Assembly: GCF_014650175.1 (NCBI RefSeq)
Contig: NZ_BMUL01000008.1
Location: 300,898-364,897, forward strand
DNA: 64,000 nt
DNA from: Streptomyces termitum
Lineage (GTDB): Bacteria > Actinomycetota > Actinomycetes > Streptomycetales > Streptomycetaceae
Direction of reading: 5' to 3'
In this document: positions 24,260-33,400 of the stretch, piece by piece
Layout: each line of letters begins with the position of its first letter
Position numbering within the stretch: the first letter of the stretch is position 1
Translations under genes and position numbers: made by a program
The notes under the pieces: model-generated
What the model saw: the letters and a program-made list of their open reading frames with translations, nothing else
What the model was told of the DNA's origin: nothing
Databases searched by the model: none

Positions 24260-25963
24260 TTACCCAGTATGAGTGAAATCTCCTGCCCCTCTGTTCACGC
24301 GGACCGTCGCTCCCGGCGCGGTGCCCCCGCCCAGGGCCGCCACGGCCCAGGCGGTGGCGGTGCGGCGGCAGACCTTGCCGGTGGGGCGCAGCGGCAACCG
24401 GTCCAGCAGGAGCAGGTACTCGGGGAACTTCCGCCGCTCCAGGCCCCGCGCCGCCAGCGCCGCCGTGACGGCTGCCAGGTCCGGGGCGGGCGCCCCCGGG
24501 ACGGGCCGCACGCAGGCGCACAGCCGCTCCCCGAACTCCTCGTCCGGCACCGGGACGCAGACCGCCTCCGCGATCCGGGGATCGGCGCCCAGCTCCTGCT
24601 CCACCTCGGCCGGGCTGATCGTGTGACCGCCCCTGAGCACCACGGACTTGAGCCGTCCGAGGACCCGCAGCCGGCCCGCCGCGTCGAGCGCGCCGAGGTC
24701 GCCGCTGCGGACCCAGCCGCCGGCCGTGCGGTAGCGGGCGTCCAGCTCGGGCGCGGCCACGTAGCACAGCGGGCTCATCGGCCCCCGGGCCTGGATCTCG
24801 CCGGGCTCCCCCACCGCCGCAGGGGAGCCGTCCGGCCGGACGATCCGGAAGGCGGCCACGGCCGGGTCGGGGGTGCCCGCGAGGTCCCCGGCGGGGGCGG
24901 TGGTGTGGCAGTTGACGCCGTCCGAGGAGCCGTACACGGTGACGACGGGGACGCCGAAGCGCTCCCGGCAGGCCAGCGCGGTGGAGGCGGGCAGCGCGGC
25001 GCCGCTGGAGACGACGGCGCGCAGCGACGAGGTGTCCTCGCCGGGGAGGCGCGGCAGGTCGGCCATCCGGCGCAGCATGGTCGGCACGCCGAAGAGGTGG
25101 GTGGGCCGGTGGCGGACGACGGCCCGCAGGGCGTCGGCGGCGTCGAAGCGCTCGCGGACGATCAGGGTCGCGCCGAGCGCGGCGAGCCCGACCGGGACGC
25201 CCAGGGAGCCGTACGAGGAGGCCAGCGGGACCAGCACGAGGAGGCGGGGCGGTCCGGCCGGGGGGCCGGTGAGGGCCCGCAGGTAGGCGGCGCGGCCGCC
25301 GGCCATGGCCTGGTGGGCGTAGGCGACCATCTTCGGCTCGGTCTCGGAGCCGGAGGAGACCAGGAGGCGGGCCGGGGCGGTGGCCTCGGCCGGGGGGTCG
25401 GCCGGGCGGAAGGCGGTGGCGGGCCCGGCGGTGCCGATCCGCCGGACTCCCCCGGTCGCGCCGGGGGCGGTGGTGAACACGGCGCGCAGGTACGGGAGTC
25501 CGGCCGCCGCTTCGAGGTCGGCGGGTTCGCTGAGGACGGCTCCGCCGGCCCGGGAGCGGGCCAGCAGCGAGCGGGTGTCGCGGACGCCGCCGCCGAGCGG
25601 GTAGGGCAGGGCGACCGCGCCGAGGGCGTAGACGGCGAGTTCGGCCGCCGCCGCGAGGCGGCCGTTGGGCAGCCGGAGCGCGACCACGTCCCGGGCGCCG
25701 AGGCCCGCCTCCGCGAACAGACCGGCGACGCGCAGGACTTCGGCGTACAGCTCGCGGTAGGAGAGCGTGCCCCGCTCGTCCACCAGGGCCTCGCGGTCGG
25801 GGGCGGCCAGGGCGTGCCGCCGGAAGAGGGTGAAGAGGTCGGCGTCGGGGCACAGGCCCCGGGCCCGCCACTCCTCGCGGTCGGCGCGCGGGACCCGGTC
25901 GGGCAGGTCCAGGCCGTTGCGGGAGCGCCAGGGGGCCTCCCGCACGGTGGGCGTCGCGGTCAT
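24260..25963 (-). CDS. Acyl-CoA synthetase (class I adenylate-forming enzyme)
   Basis: 567 residues, ANL superfamily. The phosphate-binding loop is unusual, LLVSSGSETEPKMVAYAH instead of TSGTTGxPKG, but YGSSDG, VRSGDLG and the C-terminal RPTGKVCRR with Lys are present. It should form an acyl-CoA. Its place at the edge of the steroid C/D-ring cluster makes a HIP-CoA ligase (FadD3-type) role possible, but the divergent loop and the CaiB neighbour argue for another acid. ATG 25963 comes 116 nt after the CaiB-type gene. Confidence 0.82.
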   Translation of the reverse strand: MTATPTVREAPWRSRNGLDLPDRVPRADREEWRARGLCPDADLFTLFRRHALAAPDREALVDERGTLSYRELYAEVLRVAGLFAEAGLGARDVVALRLPNGRLAAAAELAVYALGAVALPYPLGGGVRDTRSLLARSRAGGAVLSEPADLEAAAGLPYLRAVFTTAPGATGGVRRIGTAGPATAFRPADPPAEATAPARLLVSSGSETEPKMVAYAHQAMAGGRAAYLRALTGPPAGPPRLLVLVPLASSYGSLGVPVGLAALGATLIVRERFDAADALRAVVRHRPTHLFGVPTMLRRMADLPRLPGEDTSSLRAVVSSGAALPASTALACRERFGVPVVTVYGSSDGVNCHTTAPAGDLAGTPDPAVAAFRIVRPDGSPAAVGEPGEIQARGPMSPLCYVAAPELDARYRTAGGWVRSGDLGALDAAGRLRVLGRLKSVVLRGGHTISPAEVEQELGADPRIAEAVCVPVPDEEFGERLCACVRPVPGAPAPDLAAVTAALAARGLERRKFPEYLLLLDRLPLRPTGKVCRRTATAWAVAALGGGTAPGATVRVNRGAGDFTHTG

Positions 25964-26079
25964 TCGGATGGTGCCTTTCCCTGTCGGTGCGGGGTCGGCC
26001 CGCCCGGTGGCGGGCGCGCGGCGGCGCCGGGTCCGGGGCGCCCGCGCGGCGGGCGGCTCCCCCGGACTCCGGGGCGGCC

Positions 26080-27837
26080 TCACGGGGAGGTGTCCTCCGT
26101 GAACGTCCAGGGGGCGGCCGGGCGGGCGTACGGGAGGTGCGCGTCGGGCGGCAGGACGGCCCGCGCGAAGGCGGGGTCGGCGGCGAGGGCGGCCAGATCG
26201 GTGCGGACGGCGACGGAGGGCAGTCCGGCCGCCCGCAGCCGGGTCAGCCACTCCCGGGTCGTACGGCTCCGCAGCCGGTCCGCGACCGCGTCGGCGGTAG
26301 GGGCGCCGACGGCGCGGGCGACCGCGTCGGGGCGGCGGCGCGCCTCGGCACCGAGGTGCAGCAGGCCGTCGGCGGTGGGCAGCGGGCGGTCCAGCGGGGT
26401 CAGGACGGCGCGGTGGCCGGCGCGGGGCACCAGGGCGGCGGCGGAGAGCAGCGAGGAGGTGACGCGGCCGCCCCGGCCGGTCCGCTCGCGGGCGAGGAGG
26501 CCCGCGAGGACGGCCTGGGCGAGGACCAGGCCGCCGAGGACGTCGGTGACGGTCATGAGGGAGGGGGCGGGGGGCTCGTCCGCCGGGCGCAGCGCGGCGG
26601 CGAGACCGCCGTGGACCTGGGCCAGGTAGTCGGTGCCCAGCGGCGGGACGGGGCCGAGGGCGGTGCCGAAGCCGGAGGCGGAGGCGTGCACGAGGCGGGG
26701 GTTGAGGGCGTGCAGCGCGTCGGCGTCCAGGGCGAGGGCGCGGTCCTTGCCGGGGGCCCAGTTGTGCAGGAAGACGTCGGCGCCCGCGGCGAGTTCGGCG
26801 GTGGCGGCGCGTCCCGCGGGGGTGGTGAGGTCGGCCTCGACGACGGTCTTGCCGTGGTTGAGGGCGGAGAAGCGGACCGAGCAGCCCGCGGCGACCGGGG
26901 GCAGGGCGCGCTGGGGGTCGCCGCCGGGGGGTTCGACGCGGACGACGTCGGCGCCGAGCATCCGCAGGACGTGTCCGGCCAGCGGGCCCTGGACCCGGCG
27001 GGCCGACTCGACGATCCGGACGCCCGCGAGCGGCGGGGCGCCGGGGGCGGGGACGGCCGGGGGGAGGTGCGGGGCGGGGGCCGGGGCGGCGGGCTCGGCC
27101 GTCCAGGGGGCGAGGGCGGGGGCCGTCGTGGCCGGGCCGATCACGGCGACCGACACGCCGTGCTCGGCGCCGGCCCGGCGCACGGCCTCCAGGGGGTGGG
27201 CGAGGACGGCGGCGGGGAGTTCCGGGGGCAGCGGGCAGACGGCGGTGCCGAAGCGGCTCTGGAAGGGCAGCCAGCCGCGCCCGGCCGTCCGGGACGGCAC
27301 CCCTAACCGGCGCCAGAACCCGGCCCAGGCCAGCGGGTCGAGGGTCTCGATCTCGACGCGGGCGGCGTCGGCGGTGACGAGGGTGGCGAGGCCGGGGGCG
27401 GGCTCGGGCGGCGGGGCGTCGCCGTCGGGGGCCGTGGCGGTGGCGGCAGCGAGGTACTGGGTGACGGTGAGGAGGGCGCCCTGGGCGAGGGAGGTGCCGG
27501 TGCGCAGCGGCGGGCGGCCCCGGTCGCGGGCCAGCAGGGCGGCGGTGGCGCCCTGGGCGGCGAGCACGCCGGTGACGGCGGAGACGTAGGGGGCGGTGAG
27601 CGGGGCGGGGGCTCCGGTGGCCCGGCCGTGCACGTGCATGACGCCGCAGGCGGCCTGGGCGGCGCGCTCGTCGCCCGCGTCGACGCCGACCGGGCCGGTG
27701 CCGCCGACGGTCCAGCGGGGCGGGTCCGCGTCGCCGCCGGGCAGGCCGGCGAGGGTGTGGCGGAGCAGCCGCCCGGCCACCGCGCGGGCGGTGCGGGCGG
27801 GGTCGGTCCGGGTGCCGGTCTCCTCCGCCGTGCTCAC
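26080..27837 (-). CDS. CaiB/BaiF-family CoA-transferase-like protein
   Basis: 585 residues. The C-terminal half (about 300-585) is a recognisable CaiB/BaiF protein: GVRIVESARRVQGPLAGHVLRMLGADVVRVEPPGGDP, FSALNHGKTVV, DVFLHNWAPG and the Asp-containing TVTDVLGGLVLAQAVLAGL. The first about 290 residues resemble a degenerate second copy, as seen in long actinobacterial members. It should move CoA between acids. GTG 27837 starts the good coding sequence; a longer frame to 27939 exists. It probably belongs to the catabolic cluster with the SDRs. Confidence 0.82.
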   Translation of the reverse strand: MSTAEETGTRTDPARTARAVAGRLLRHTLAGLPGGDADPPRWTVGGTGPVGVDAGDERAAQAACGVMHVHGRATGAPAPLTAPYVSAVTGVLAAQGATAALLARDRGRPPLRTGTSLAQGALLTVTQYLAAATATAPDGDAPPPEPAPGLATLVTADAARVEIETLDPLAWAGFWRRLGVPSRTAGRGWLPFQSRFGTAVCPLPPELPAAVLAHPLEAVRRAGAEHGVSVAVIGPATTAPALAPWTAEPAAPAPAPHLPPAVPAPGAPPLAGVRIVESARRVQGPLAGHVLRMLGADVVRVEPPGGDPQRALPPVAAGCSVRFSALNHGKTVVEADLTTPAGRAATAELAAGADVFLHNWAPGKDRALALDADALHALNPRLVHASASGFGTALGPVPPLGTDYLAQVHGGLAAALRPADEPPAPSLMTVTDVLGGLVLAQAVLAGLLARERTGRGGRVTSSLLSAAALVPRAGHRAVLTPLDRPLPTADGLLHLGAEARRRPDAVARAVGAPTADAVADRLRSRTTREWLTRLRAAGLPSVAVRTDLAALAADPAFARAVLPPDAHLPYARPAAPWTFTEDTSP

Positions 27838-28005
27838 GCGCCCCGCCCGTCTTCCCCGCCTCGCCGCATCGCGCGCCCTCTCCCCCGTGTCGGAACGATC
27901 TTCCGCCGGGGAGAACACCGGGAGGGCGCCCGGAGGCACGGCGTGCCCGCCGCTTCACCCTCAAAGGGGATGGCCCGCACGGCAGTTCGCCCAGCCGGGC
28001 CGGGG

Positions 28006-28917
28006 TCAGCGGGCGCCGTACACCGGCTGCGGGGGCTCGGCGTCGGCGAGGAGACCGAGGACCGCGTCGCCGGCCTCGGCCGGGGTCCAGCGGGCCTTCT
28101 TGTCGGCGGTGGGGCCGGGGCGCCAGCCCTCCATGACGGTGATCCGGCCGGCCTCGGCCTCGAAGACGCGGCCGGTGACCCCCTCGCCCGCGCCGGAGCC
28201 GAGCCAGACGACGAGCGGGGAGACGTTCTCCGGGGCCATGGCGTCGAAGCCGGGTCCGTCGGGGGCGGCCATGGTCTCGGCGAAGGTCCGCTCGGTCATG
28301 CGGGTGCGGGCGGCGGGGGCGATGGCGTTGACCTGGACGCCGTACGGGGCGAGTTCGGCGGAGGCGACCAGGGTGAGGCCGACGATGCCGGCCTTGGCGG
28401 CGGCGTAGTTGCCCTGGCCGACGCTGCCGAGGAGGCCGGCGCCGGAGCTGGTGTTGACCACCCGGGCGCACGGGGTGCGGCCGGCCTTGGCCTCGGCGCG
28501 CCAGTGGGCGGCGGCGTGTTTGAGGGTGAGGAAGTGGCCCTTGAGGTGGACGCGCATGACGGCGTCCCAGTCGGCCTCGCCGAGGTTGACGAGCATCCGG
28601 TCGCGGAGGAATCCGGCGTTGTTGACCAGGGTGTCGAGGCGGCCGAAGGCGTGCAGGGCGGTGGCGACGAGGGAGGCGGCGCCCTCGTCGGAGGCGATGT
28701 CGCCGCCGTGGGCGACGGCCTCGCCGCCGGCCGCCCTGATCTCCTCGGCGACGTGGGTGGCGGGGCTGTCGGGGCCGGGGGCGCCGTCGAGGCCGACGCC
28801 GAGGTCGTTGACGACGAGCTTCGCGCCCTCGGCGGCGAAGGCGAGGGCGTGGGCGCGGCCGAGGCCGCGGCCCGCTCCGGTGACGACGACGACGCGTCCT
28901 GCGCAGAGTCCGGTCAT
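28006..28917 (-). CDS. Short-chain dehydrogenase (3-hydroxyacyl-CoA/HSD17B4 type)
   Basis: 303 residues, SDR fold. NAD motif TGAGRGLGRAHA, NNAG at VNNAGFLRD, catalytic Ser in NTSSGAG and Tyr/Lys in YAAAKAG. The early VVNDLGVGLDG segment is typical of the MFE-2/HSD17B4-like group and of the Rv3548c-type enzyme of the mycobacterial KstR2 regulon. It follows the next SDR by 10 nt in the same operon. Likely a 3-hydroxyacyl-CoA dehydrogenase in steroid ring or side-chain catabolism. Confidence 0.88.
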   Translation of the reverse strand: MTGLCAGRVVVVTGAGRGLGRAHALAFAAEGAKLVVNDLGVGLDGAPGPDSPATHVAEEIRAAGGEAVAHGGDIASDEGAASLVATALHAFGRLDTLVNNAGFLRDRMLVNLGEADWDAVMRVHLKGHFLTLKHAAAHWRAEAKAGRTPCARVVNTSSGAGLLGSVGQGNYAAAKAGIVGLTLVASAELAPYGVQVNAIAPAARTRMTERTFAETMAAPDGPGFDAMAPENVSPLVVWLGSGAGEGVTGRVFEAEAGRITVMEGWRPGPTADKKARWTPAEAGDAVLGLLADAEPPQPVYGAR

Positions 28918-28927
28918 GGCGGGGTCC

Positions 28928-29725
28928 TCACTTCTCGGGGTGGTCGGCGGGGCGGTTGGCGGTGGCGGCGTCGAGGAAGGCGGGGCGTTCCCCGCCGCCG
29001 TGGAGGTGGAGGGCGGCTCCGGTGACGTACGCGGCCCGGTCGGAGGCCAGGAAGACGCAGGCGTCCCCGACGTCGGCGGGTTCGGCGAGCCGGCCGAGGG
29101 GGACGGTGCGGGCGACGGCGGCGAGGCCCGCCGCGTCGCCGTAGTGGAGGTGGGAGAGCTCGGTGCGGACCATACCCAGGACCAGGGTGTTGACCCGGAC
29201 CAGCGGGGCCCATTCGACGGCCATGGAGCGGGCGAGGTTCTCCAGGCCGGCCTTGGCGGCGCCGTAGGCGGCGCTGCCCGGGGAGGGACGGGTGCCGCTG
29301 ACGCTGCCGACCATGACGACGGAGCCGCCGGCGGGCTGGTGGCGCATCACCTCGTACGCGGCGAGGGAGGCGGTGAGCGGGGCGAGGAGGTTCAGCTCCA
29401 CGACCCGGGCGTGGGCGGCGGGGGTGCCGTCGCCGAGGAGGCGGAAGGGGGTGCCGCCGGCGTTGTTGACGAGGGTGTCGAGGCGGCCGTGGTCGTCGCG
29501 GACCCGGGTGAGGAGGGCGGTGGCGGCGGCCGGGTCGCGGAGGTCGGCGGGGAGGAAGCGGGCGGCGCGGCCGGCCGCCGTGACGGGCCGGTCGGGGGGC
29601 CGGCGGGCGCAGGTCACCACCTCGGCGCCGGCGGCGAGGAGGGCGCGGGCGATCCCGGCGCCGACGCCCCGGGTGCCGCCGGTCACGACGGCGACGGTGC
29701 CGGACAGGTCGATGGTCAGGGGCAA
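28928..29725 (-). CDS. Short-chain dehydrogenase (Rv3549c-like position)
   Basis: 265 residues, SDR fold with TGGTRGVGAGIA, NNAGGTPF, SVSG and YGAAKAG. I use the TTG at 29725, which has GGGAGG 6 nt upstream. It is the first gene of the minus-strand operon and shares the divergent promoter and KstR2-like operator with echA20. In mycobacteria two SDRs (Rv3548c, Rv3549c) sit in the same place opposite echA20, a strong match of gene order. The exact substrate of these SDRs is not settled. Confidence 0.88.
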   Translation of the reverse strand: MPLTIDLSGTVAVVTGGTRGVGAGIARALLAAGAEVVTCARRPPDRPVTAAGRAARFLPADLRDPAAATALLTRVRDDHGRLDTLVNNAGGTPFRLLGDGTPAAHARVVELNLLAPLTASLAAYEVMRHQPAGGSVVMVGSVSGTRPSPGSAAYGAAKAGLENLARSMAVEWAPLVRVNTLVLGMVRTELSHLHYGDAAGLAAVARTVPLGRLAEPADVGDACVFLASDRAAYVTGAALHLHGGGERPAFLDAATANRPADHPEK

Positions 29726-29760
29726 GGGACACCTCCCGCGGCGGGCGCGCCGCTGCTATC

Positions 29761-29786
29761 TTCCACCTAACAAACGTTTGGTGGAA
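29761..29786. promoter_or_regulatory. KstR2-like operator in divergent promoter
   Basis: A 26-bp near-palindrome with perfect 7-bp outer arms TTCCACC/GGTGGAA. Its core AACAAACGTTTGGT (29769-29782) matches the known KstR2 box ANCAAGNNCTTGNT at all but two fixed positions. It lies between the SDR operon and echA20. A related site is at 37178-37197. I infer TetR-type repression relieved by HIP-CoA, as in mycobacteria. Confidence 0.75.
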
Positions 29787-29803
29787 AGGTAGCTGATCTG
29801 CTC

Positions 29804-30565
29804 ATGGGTGTCTCCACCTCCGTCCCCGACGAGGGCGTCGCCGTCGTCACCGTCGACTTCCCGCCCGTCAACGCCCTGCCGGTACGGGGCTGGTACGACC
29901 TGGCGGCCGCCGTGCGCGCCGCCGGCGCCGACCCGAAGGTCCGCTGCGTGGTCCTGGCCGCCGGGGGCCGGGGCTTCAACGCCGGCGTGGACATCAAGGA
30001 GCTCCAGCGCGCGACCGGCCCCGAGGCGATCCTCGGCGCCAACCGGGGCTGCTACGAGGCCTTCGCCGCCGTCTACGACTGCGAGGTGCCGGTGGTCGCC
30101 GAGGTGCACGGCTTCTGCCTGGGCGGCGGCGTCGGCCTGGCCGGCAACGCCGACGCGATCGTCGCCTCCGACGACGCCGTCTTCGGCCTGCCCGAACTGG
30201 ACCGGGGCGCCCTCGGCGCGGCCACCCACCTCGCCCGGCTCGTCCCCCAGCACCTCATGCGCGCCCTCTACTACACCTCGCGCACCGTCACCGCCGGGGA
30301 GCTCCACCGGCACGGCTCGGTCTGGGAGGTCGTCCCCCGCGCCCGGCTGCGCGGGGCCGCCCTCGCGCTGGCCCGGGAGATCGCCGCCAAGGACGGACAG
30401 CTGATCCGCCTCGCCAAGGCCGCCATCAACGGCATCGACCCGGTCGACGTCCGGCGCAGCTACCGCTTCGAGCAGGGCTTCACCTTCGAGGCGAACCTCA
30501 GCGGCGTCGCGGACCGGGTCCGCGACGCCTTCGGCACGGACTCCGGCACCGGCAAGGAGAACTGA
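29804..30565 (+). CDS. echA20: HIEC-CoA hydrolase EchA20
   Basis: 253 residues, crotonase fold. Oxyanion-hole segments are GFNAGVDIKEL and HGFCLGGGVGLAGNAD, followed by FGLPELDRG. EchA20 opens the D ring of the steroid-derived HIEC-CoA in the C/D-ring pathway, a crotonase acting as a C-C hydrolase. The assignment rests on the crotonase type together with gene order: echA20-ipdA-ipdB-ipdC, with SDRs opposite, is the mycobacterial order. Start ATG 29804 lies 18 nt past the operator. ipdA follows after 3 nt. Confidence 0.88.
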   Translation: MGVSTSVPDEGVAVVTVDFPPVNALPVRGWYDLAAAVRAAGADPKVRCVVLAAGGRGFNAGVDIKELQRATGPEAILGANRGCYEAFAAVYDCEVPVVAEVHGFCLGGGVGLAGNADAIVASDDAVFGLPELDRGALGAATHLARLVPQHLMRALYYTSRTVTAGELHRHGSVWEVVPRARLRGAALALAREIAAKDGQLIRLAKAAINGIDPVDVRRSYRFEQGFTFEANLSGVADRVRDAFGTDSGTGKEN

Positions 30566-30568
30566 CTC

Positions 30569-31438
30569 GTGACCAGGGACAAGACCATGACGGCCGACGA
30601 GGTCGCCGCCACCCTCCGCAGCGGCATGACCGTCGGCATCGGCGGCTGGGGCTCCCGGCGCAAGCCGATGGCGCTGGTCCGCGCGCTGCTGCGGTCCGAC
30701 GTCACCGACCTCACCGTCGTCTCGTACGGCGGCCCCGACGTGGGCCTGCTGGCCGCCGCCGGAAAGATCCGCAAGCTCGTCGCCGCCTTCGCCACCCTCG
30801 ACTCCGTGCCGCTGGAACCGCACTTCACCGCCGCCCGGCAGCGCGGCGGATTCGAACTCGTCGAGCTGGACGAGGCGATGGTCATGTGGGGGCTGACGGC
30901 GGCCGGGCACCGGCTGCCCTTCATGCCGATCCGGGCCGGGCTCGGCTCCGACGTGATGACCGTCAACCCCTCGCTGCGGACGGTGACCTCGCCGTACGGG
31001 GACGGCGAGGAACTGGTCGCCGTGCCCGCCCTGCGGATGGACGCCGCCCTCGTCCACCTCAACCGCGCCGACATCCACGGCAACGCCCAGTACCTGGGCC
31101 CCGACCCGTACTTCGACGACCTCTTCTGCGAGGCCGCCGACACCGCGTACGTCTCCTGCGAGCGGATCGTGGAGACCGCCGAACTGGCCAAGGAGGGCGG
31201 GCCGCAGTCGCTGCTGCTCAGGCGCGCCTTCGTCACCGGGGTCGTCGAGGCCCCGAACGGCGCCCACTTCACCTCCTGCGTCCCCGACCACGACCGCGAC
31301 GAGCGCTTCCAGCGCCACTACGCCGAGGCCGCCCGCGACCCCGAGGCCTGGCGGGCCTTCACCGCGCGCTTCCTCTCCGGCGACGAGGACGCCTACCAGG
31401 CCGCGGTGGCGGCCTTCCACCAGGAGGAGCGGGCATGA
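30569..31438 (+). CDS. ipdA: COCHEA-CoA hydrolase alpha subunit IpdA
   Basis: 289 residues, a class I CoA-transferase-like alpha subunit: GMTVGIGGWGSRRKPMALVRAL, SYGGPDVGLLAAAGK, GLGSDVM, VHLNRADIHGNAQYLGPDPYFDDLF. With IpdB it hydrolyses the last carbocyclic ring (COCHEA-CoA) in steroid catabolism. GTG start at 30569, 3 nt after echA20. Its stop overlaps ipdB as ATGA. Confidence 0.9.
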   Translation: MTRDKTMTADEVAATLRSGMTVGIGGWGSRRKPMALVRALLRSDVTDLTVVSYGGPDVGLLAAAGKIRKLVAAFATLDSVPLEPHFTAARQRGGFELVELDEAMVMWGLTAAGHRLPFMPIRAGLGSDVMTVNPSLRTVTSPYGDGEELVAVPALRMDAALVHLNRADIHGNAQYLGPDPYFDDLFCEAADTAYVSCERIVETAELAKEGGPQSLLLRRAFVTGVVEAPNGAHFTSCVPDHDRDERFQRHYAEAARDPEAWRAFTARFLSGDEDAYQAAVAAFHQEERA

Positions 31439-32223
31439 GCGCGACCGACGGCACCACCGGCACGGACGACGCCCCGGCCACCCGCGCCGAGCACTGCGTG
31501 GTGGCGTGCGCCGAACAGTGGCGGGACGCGGGCGAGGTGCTGGCCAGCCCGATGGGCACCGTCCCCCTGATCGGCGCCCGGCTCGCCCGGCTCACCTTCG
31601 CCCCCGACCTGCTCCTCACCGACGGCGAGGCGCTGCTCATGGCCGACGTCCCCGCCGTCGGCGCCCCGCCCCGGGTCGTCGAGGGCTGGCTGCCGTACCG
31701 CCAGCACCTCGCCCTGGTCGCCACCGGACGGCGGCACGTGATGATGGGCGCCAGCCAGATCGACCGGTACGGCAACCAGAACATCTCCTGCGTCGGAGCC
31801 TGGGAGCGGCCCTTCCGGCAGCTCCTCGGCGTGCGCGGAGCGCCCGTCAACACCCTGAACAACCCGACGAGTTACTGGATCCCCCGGCACTCCCGGCGGG
31901 TCTTCGTGGAGCGGGTGGACATGGTCTGCGGGGTCGGGCACGACCGGGCCGCCGCCGCGGGCCCCTCCGCCACCCGCCACCACCGGCTGCCCGGGGTCGT
32001 CAGCGACCTCGGCGTCTTCGACTTCGAGACCCCGGACCGCACCATGCGGCTGCGCTCCCTCCACCCCGGCGTCACCGTCGCGCAGGTGCGGGAGGCGACC
32101 GGCTTCGAGCTGGCCGTCCCCGACGAGGTGCCGTACACCCGCACGCCGACCGCCGGTGAACTCCGGCTCATCCGCCGGGAGATCGACCCGAAGGGGCTCC
32201 GGGACCGGGAGGTCCGGCCGTGA
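31435..32223 (+). CDS. ipdB: COCHEA-CoA hydrolase beta subunit IpdB
   Basis: 262 residues, the beta partner of IpdA. Family-like stretches are ATRAEHCVVACAEQWRDAGE, SPMGTVPLIGARLA, LTDGEALL, VMMGASQIDRYGNQNIS and NNPTSYWIP. The active site of the heterodimer lies at the interface. I start it at ATG 31435, overlapping the ipdA stop as ATGA; the long frame upstream lies inside ipdA. The 3' end overlaps ipdC as GTGA. Confidence 0.9.
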   Translation: MSATDGTTGTDDAPATRAEHCVVACAEQWRDAGEVLASPMGTVPLIGARLARLTFAPDLLLTDGEALLMADVPAVGAPPRVVEGWLPYRQHLALVATGRRHVMMGASQIDRYGNQNISCVGAWERPFRQLLGVRGAPVNTLNNPTSYWIPRHSRRVFVERVDMVCGVGHDRAAAAGPSATRHHRLPGVVSDLGVFDFETPDRTMRLRSLHPGVTVAQVREATGFELAVPDEVPYTRTPTAGELRLIRREIDPKGLRDREVRP

Positions 32224-33290
32224 GCGACACCGTGCTCGCCACCCCGCTCACCGCGCTCACCGGCGTCCGCCACCCGATCGTGCAGACCGGCATGGGGTGG
32301 GTGGCGGGCCCCCGGCTCGTCTCCGCCACCGCGAACGCGGGCGCGCTCGGCATCCTCGCTTCCGCGACCATGAGCCCCGAGCGGCTGCGCGACGCCGTCC
32401 GCGAGGTCGGGTCCCGCACCGACGCGCCCTTCGGGGTCAACCTGCGGGCGGACGCCGGGGACGCGGCCGAGCGGGTGCGGATCATCATCGAGGAGGGGGT
32501 GCGGGTCGCCTCCTTCGCCCTCGCCCCGTCCCGCGAGCTGATCGCCCGGCTCAAGGACGCGGGGGTCGTCGTGATCCCCTCCGTCGGCGCCCGGCGGCAC
32601 GCCGAGAAGGTCGCCGCCTGGGGCGCCGACGCGGTCCTCGTGCAGGGCGGCGAGGGCGGCGGGCACACCGGAAGCGTCGCCACCACCGTCCTCCTCCCCC
32701 AGGTGGTGGACGCCGTGGACATCCCGGTCATCGCCGCCGGCGGCTTCCACGACGGGCGCGGCCTGGTCGCGGCGCTCTCCTACGGCGCGGCGGGCGTCGC
32801 CATGGGCACCCGCTTCCTGCTCACCTCCGACTCGACCGTCCCGGACGCGGTGAAGGCCCGGTACCTGGCCGCGGCCGTCACCGACGTGACCGTCACCACC
32901 GCCGTGGACGGGCTGCCGCACCGGATGCTGCGCACCGAGCTGGTCGACGCCCTGGAGCGCTCGGGGCGGGCCGCCGCGCTGCTGCGGGCGGTGCGGCACG
33001 CGGCGGCCTTCCGGCGCGAGGCCGGTACCGGCTGGGTGCGGATGGTGCGCGACGGGCTGGCCATGAAGCACGGCCGGGACCTGTCCTGGAGCCAGGTCCT
33101 GCTGGCCGCGAACACGCCGATGCTGCTCAGGGCGTCCATGGTGGAAGGGCGCACGGACCTCGGGGTGATGGCGTCGGGCCAGGTCGCGGGGCTCATCGAG
33201 GACCTGCCGTCCTGCGCGGAGCTGGTCGGGCGGGTGATGGCCGAGGCGGCGGCGGTGCTGGGGGCGCTGCCCCGTACGGCCCCGTCCTGA
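32220..33290 (+). CDS. ipdC: IpdC, flavin-dependent NMO-type oxidoreductase of HIP catabolism
   Basis: 356 residues of the nitronate monooxygenase/enoyl-reductase-like FMN barrel: PIVQTGMGWVAGPRLV, GVNLRAD, VQGGEGGGHTGSV, IAAGGFHDGRGL, GAAGVAMGTRFLLT. In mycobacteria IpdC acts on 5-OH-HIC-CoA just before ring opening. GTG 32220 overlaps the ipdB stop. It ends the echA20-ipdC operon, followed by a very strong terminator. Confidence 0.88.
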   Translation: MSDTVLATPLTALTGVRHPIVQTGMGWVAGPRLVSATANAGALGILASATMSPERLRDAVREVGSRTDAPFGVNLRADAGDAAERVRIIIEEGVRVASFALAPSRELIARLKDAGVVVIPSVGARRHAEKVAAWGADAVLVQGGEGGGHTGSVATTVLLPQVVDAVDIPVIAAGGFHDGRGLVAALSYGAAGVAMGTRFLLTSDSTVPDAVKARYLAAAVTDVTVTTAVDGLPHRMLRTELVDALERSGRAAALLRAVRHAAAFRREAGTGWVRMVRDGLAMKHGRDLSWSQVLLAANTPMLLRASMVEGRTDLGVMASGQVAGLIEDLPSCAELVGRVMAEAAAVLGALPRTAPS

Positions 33291-33303
33291 GGATCGTTCC
33301 CCG

Positions 33304-33349
33304 TGTCGGGGGTCCCCCGGGGCGCGTCCGCGCCGGGGGACCCCCGACA
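33304..33349 (+). terminator. Very strong terminator of the echA20-ipdC operon
   Basis: A perfect 17-bp inverted repeat (33304-33320 with 33333-33349), 12-nt loop, followed by TGTCTTTCTC. It begins 14 nt after the ipdC stop. Confidence 0.88.
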
Positions 33350-33400
33350 ATGTCTTTCTCCCGCTCCTCGCGCCCCGCGCCTCCCGAACGGATCCGCCCC

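Noticed and set aside
32156..33400. Plus-strand upstream extension of the VOC gene
   Set aside because: It reads through ipdC in a wrong frame and the terminator at 33304-33349; the protein starts well at ATG 33401.
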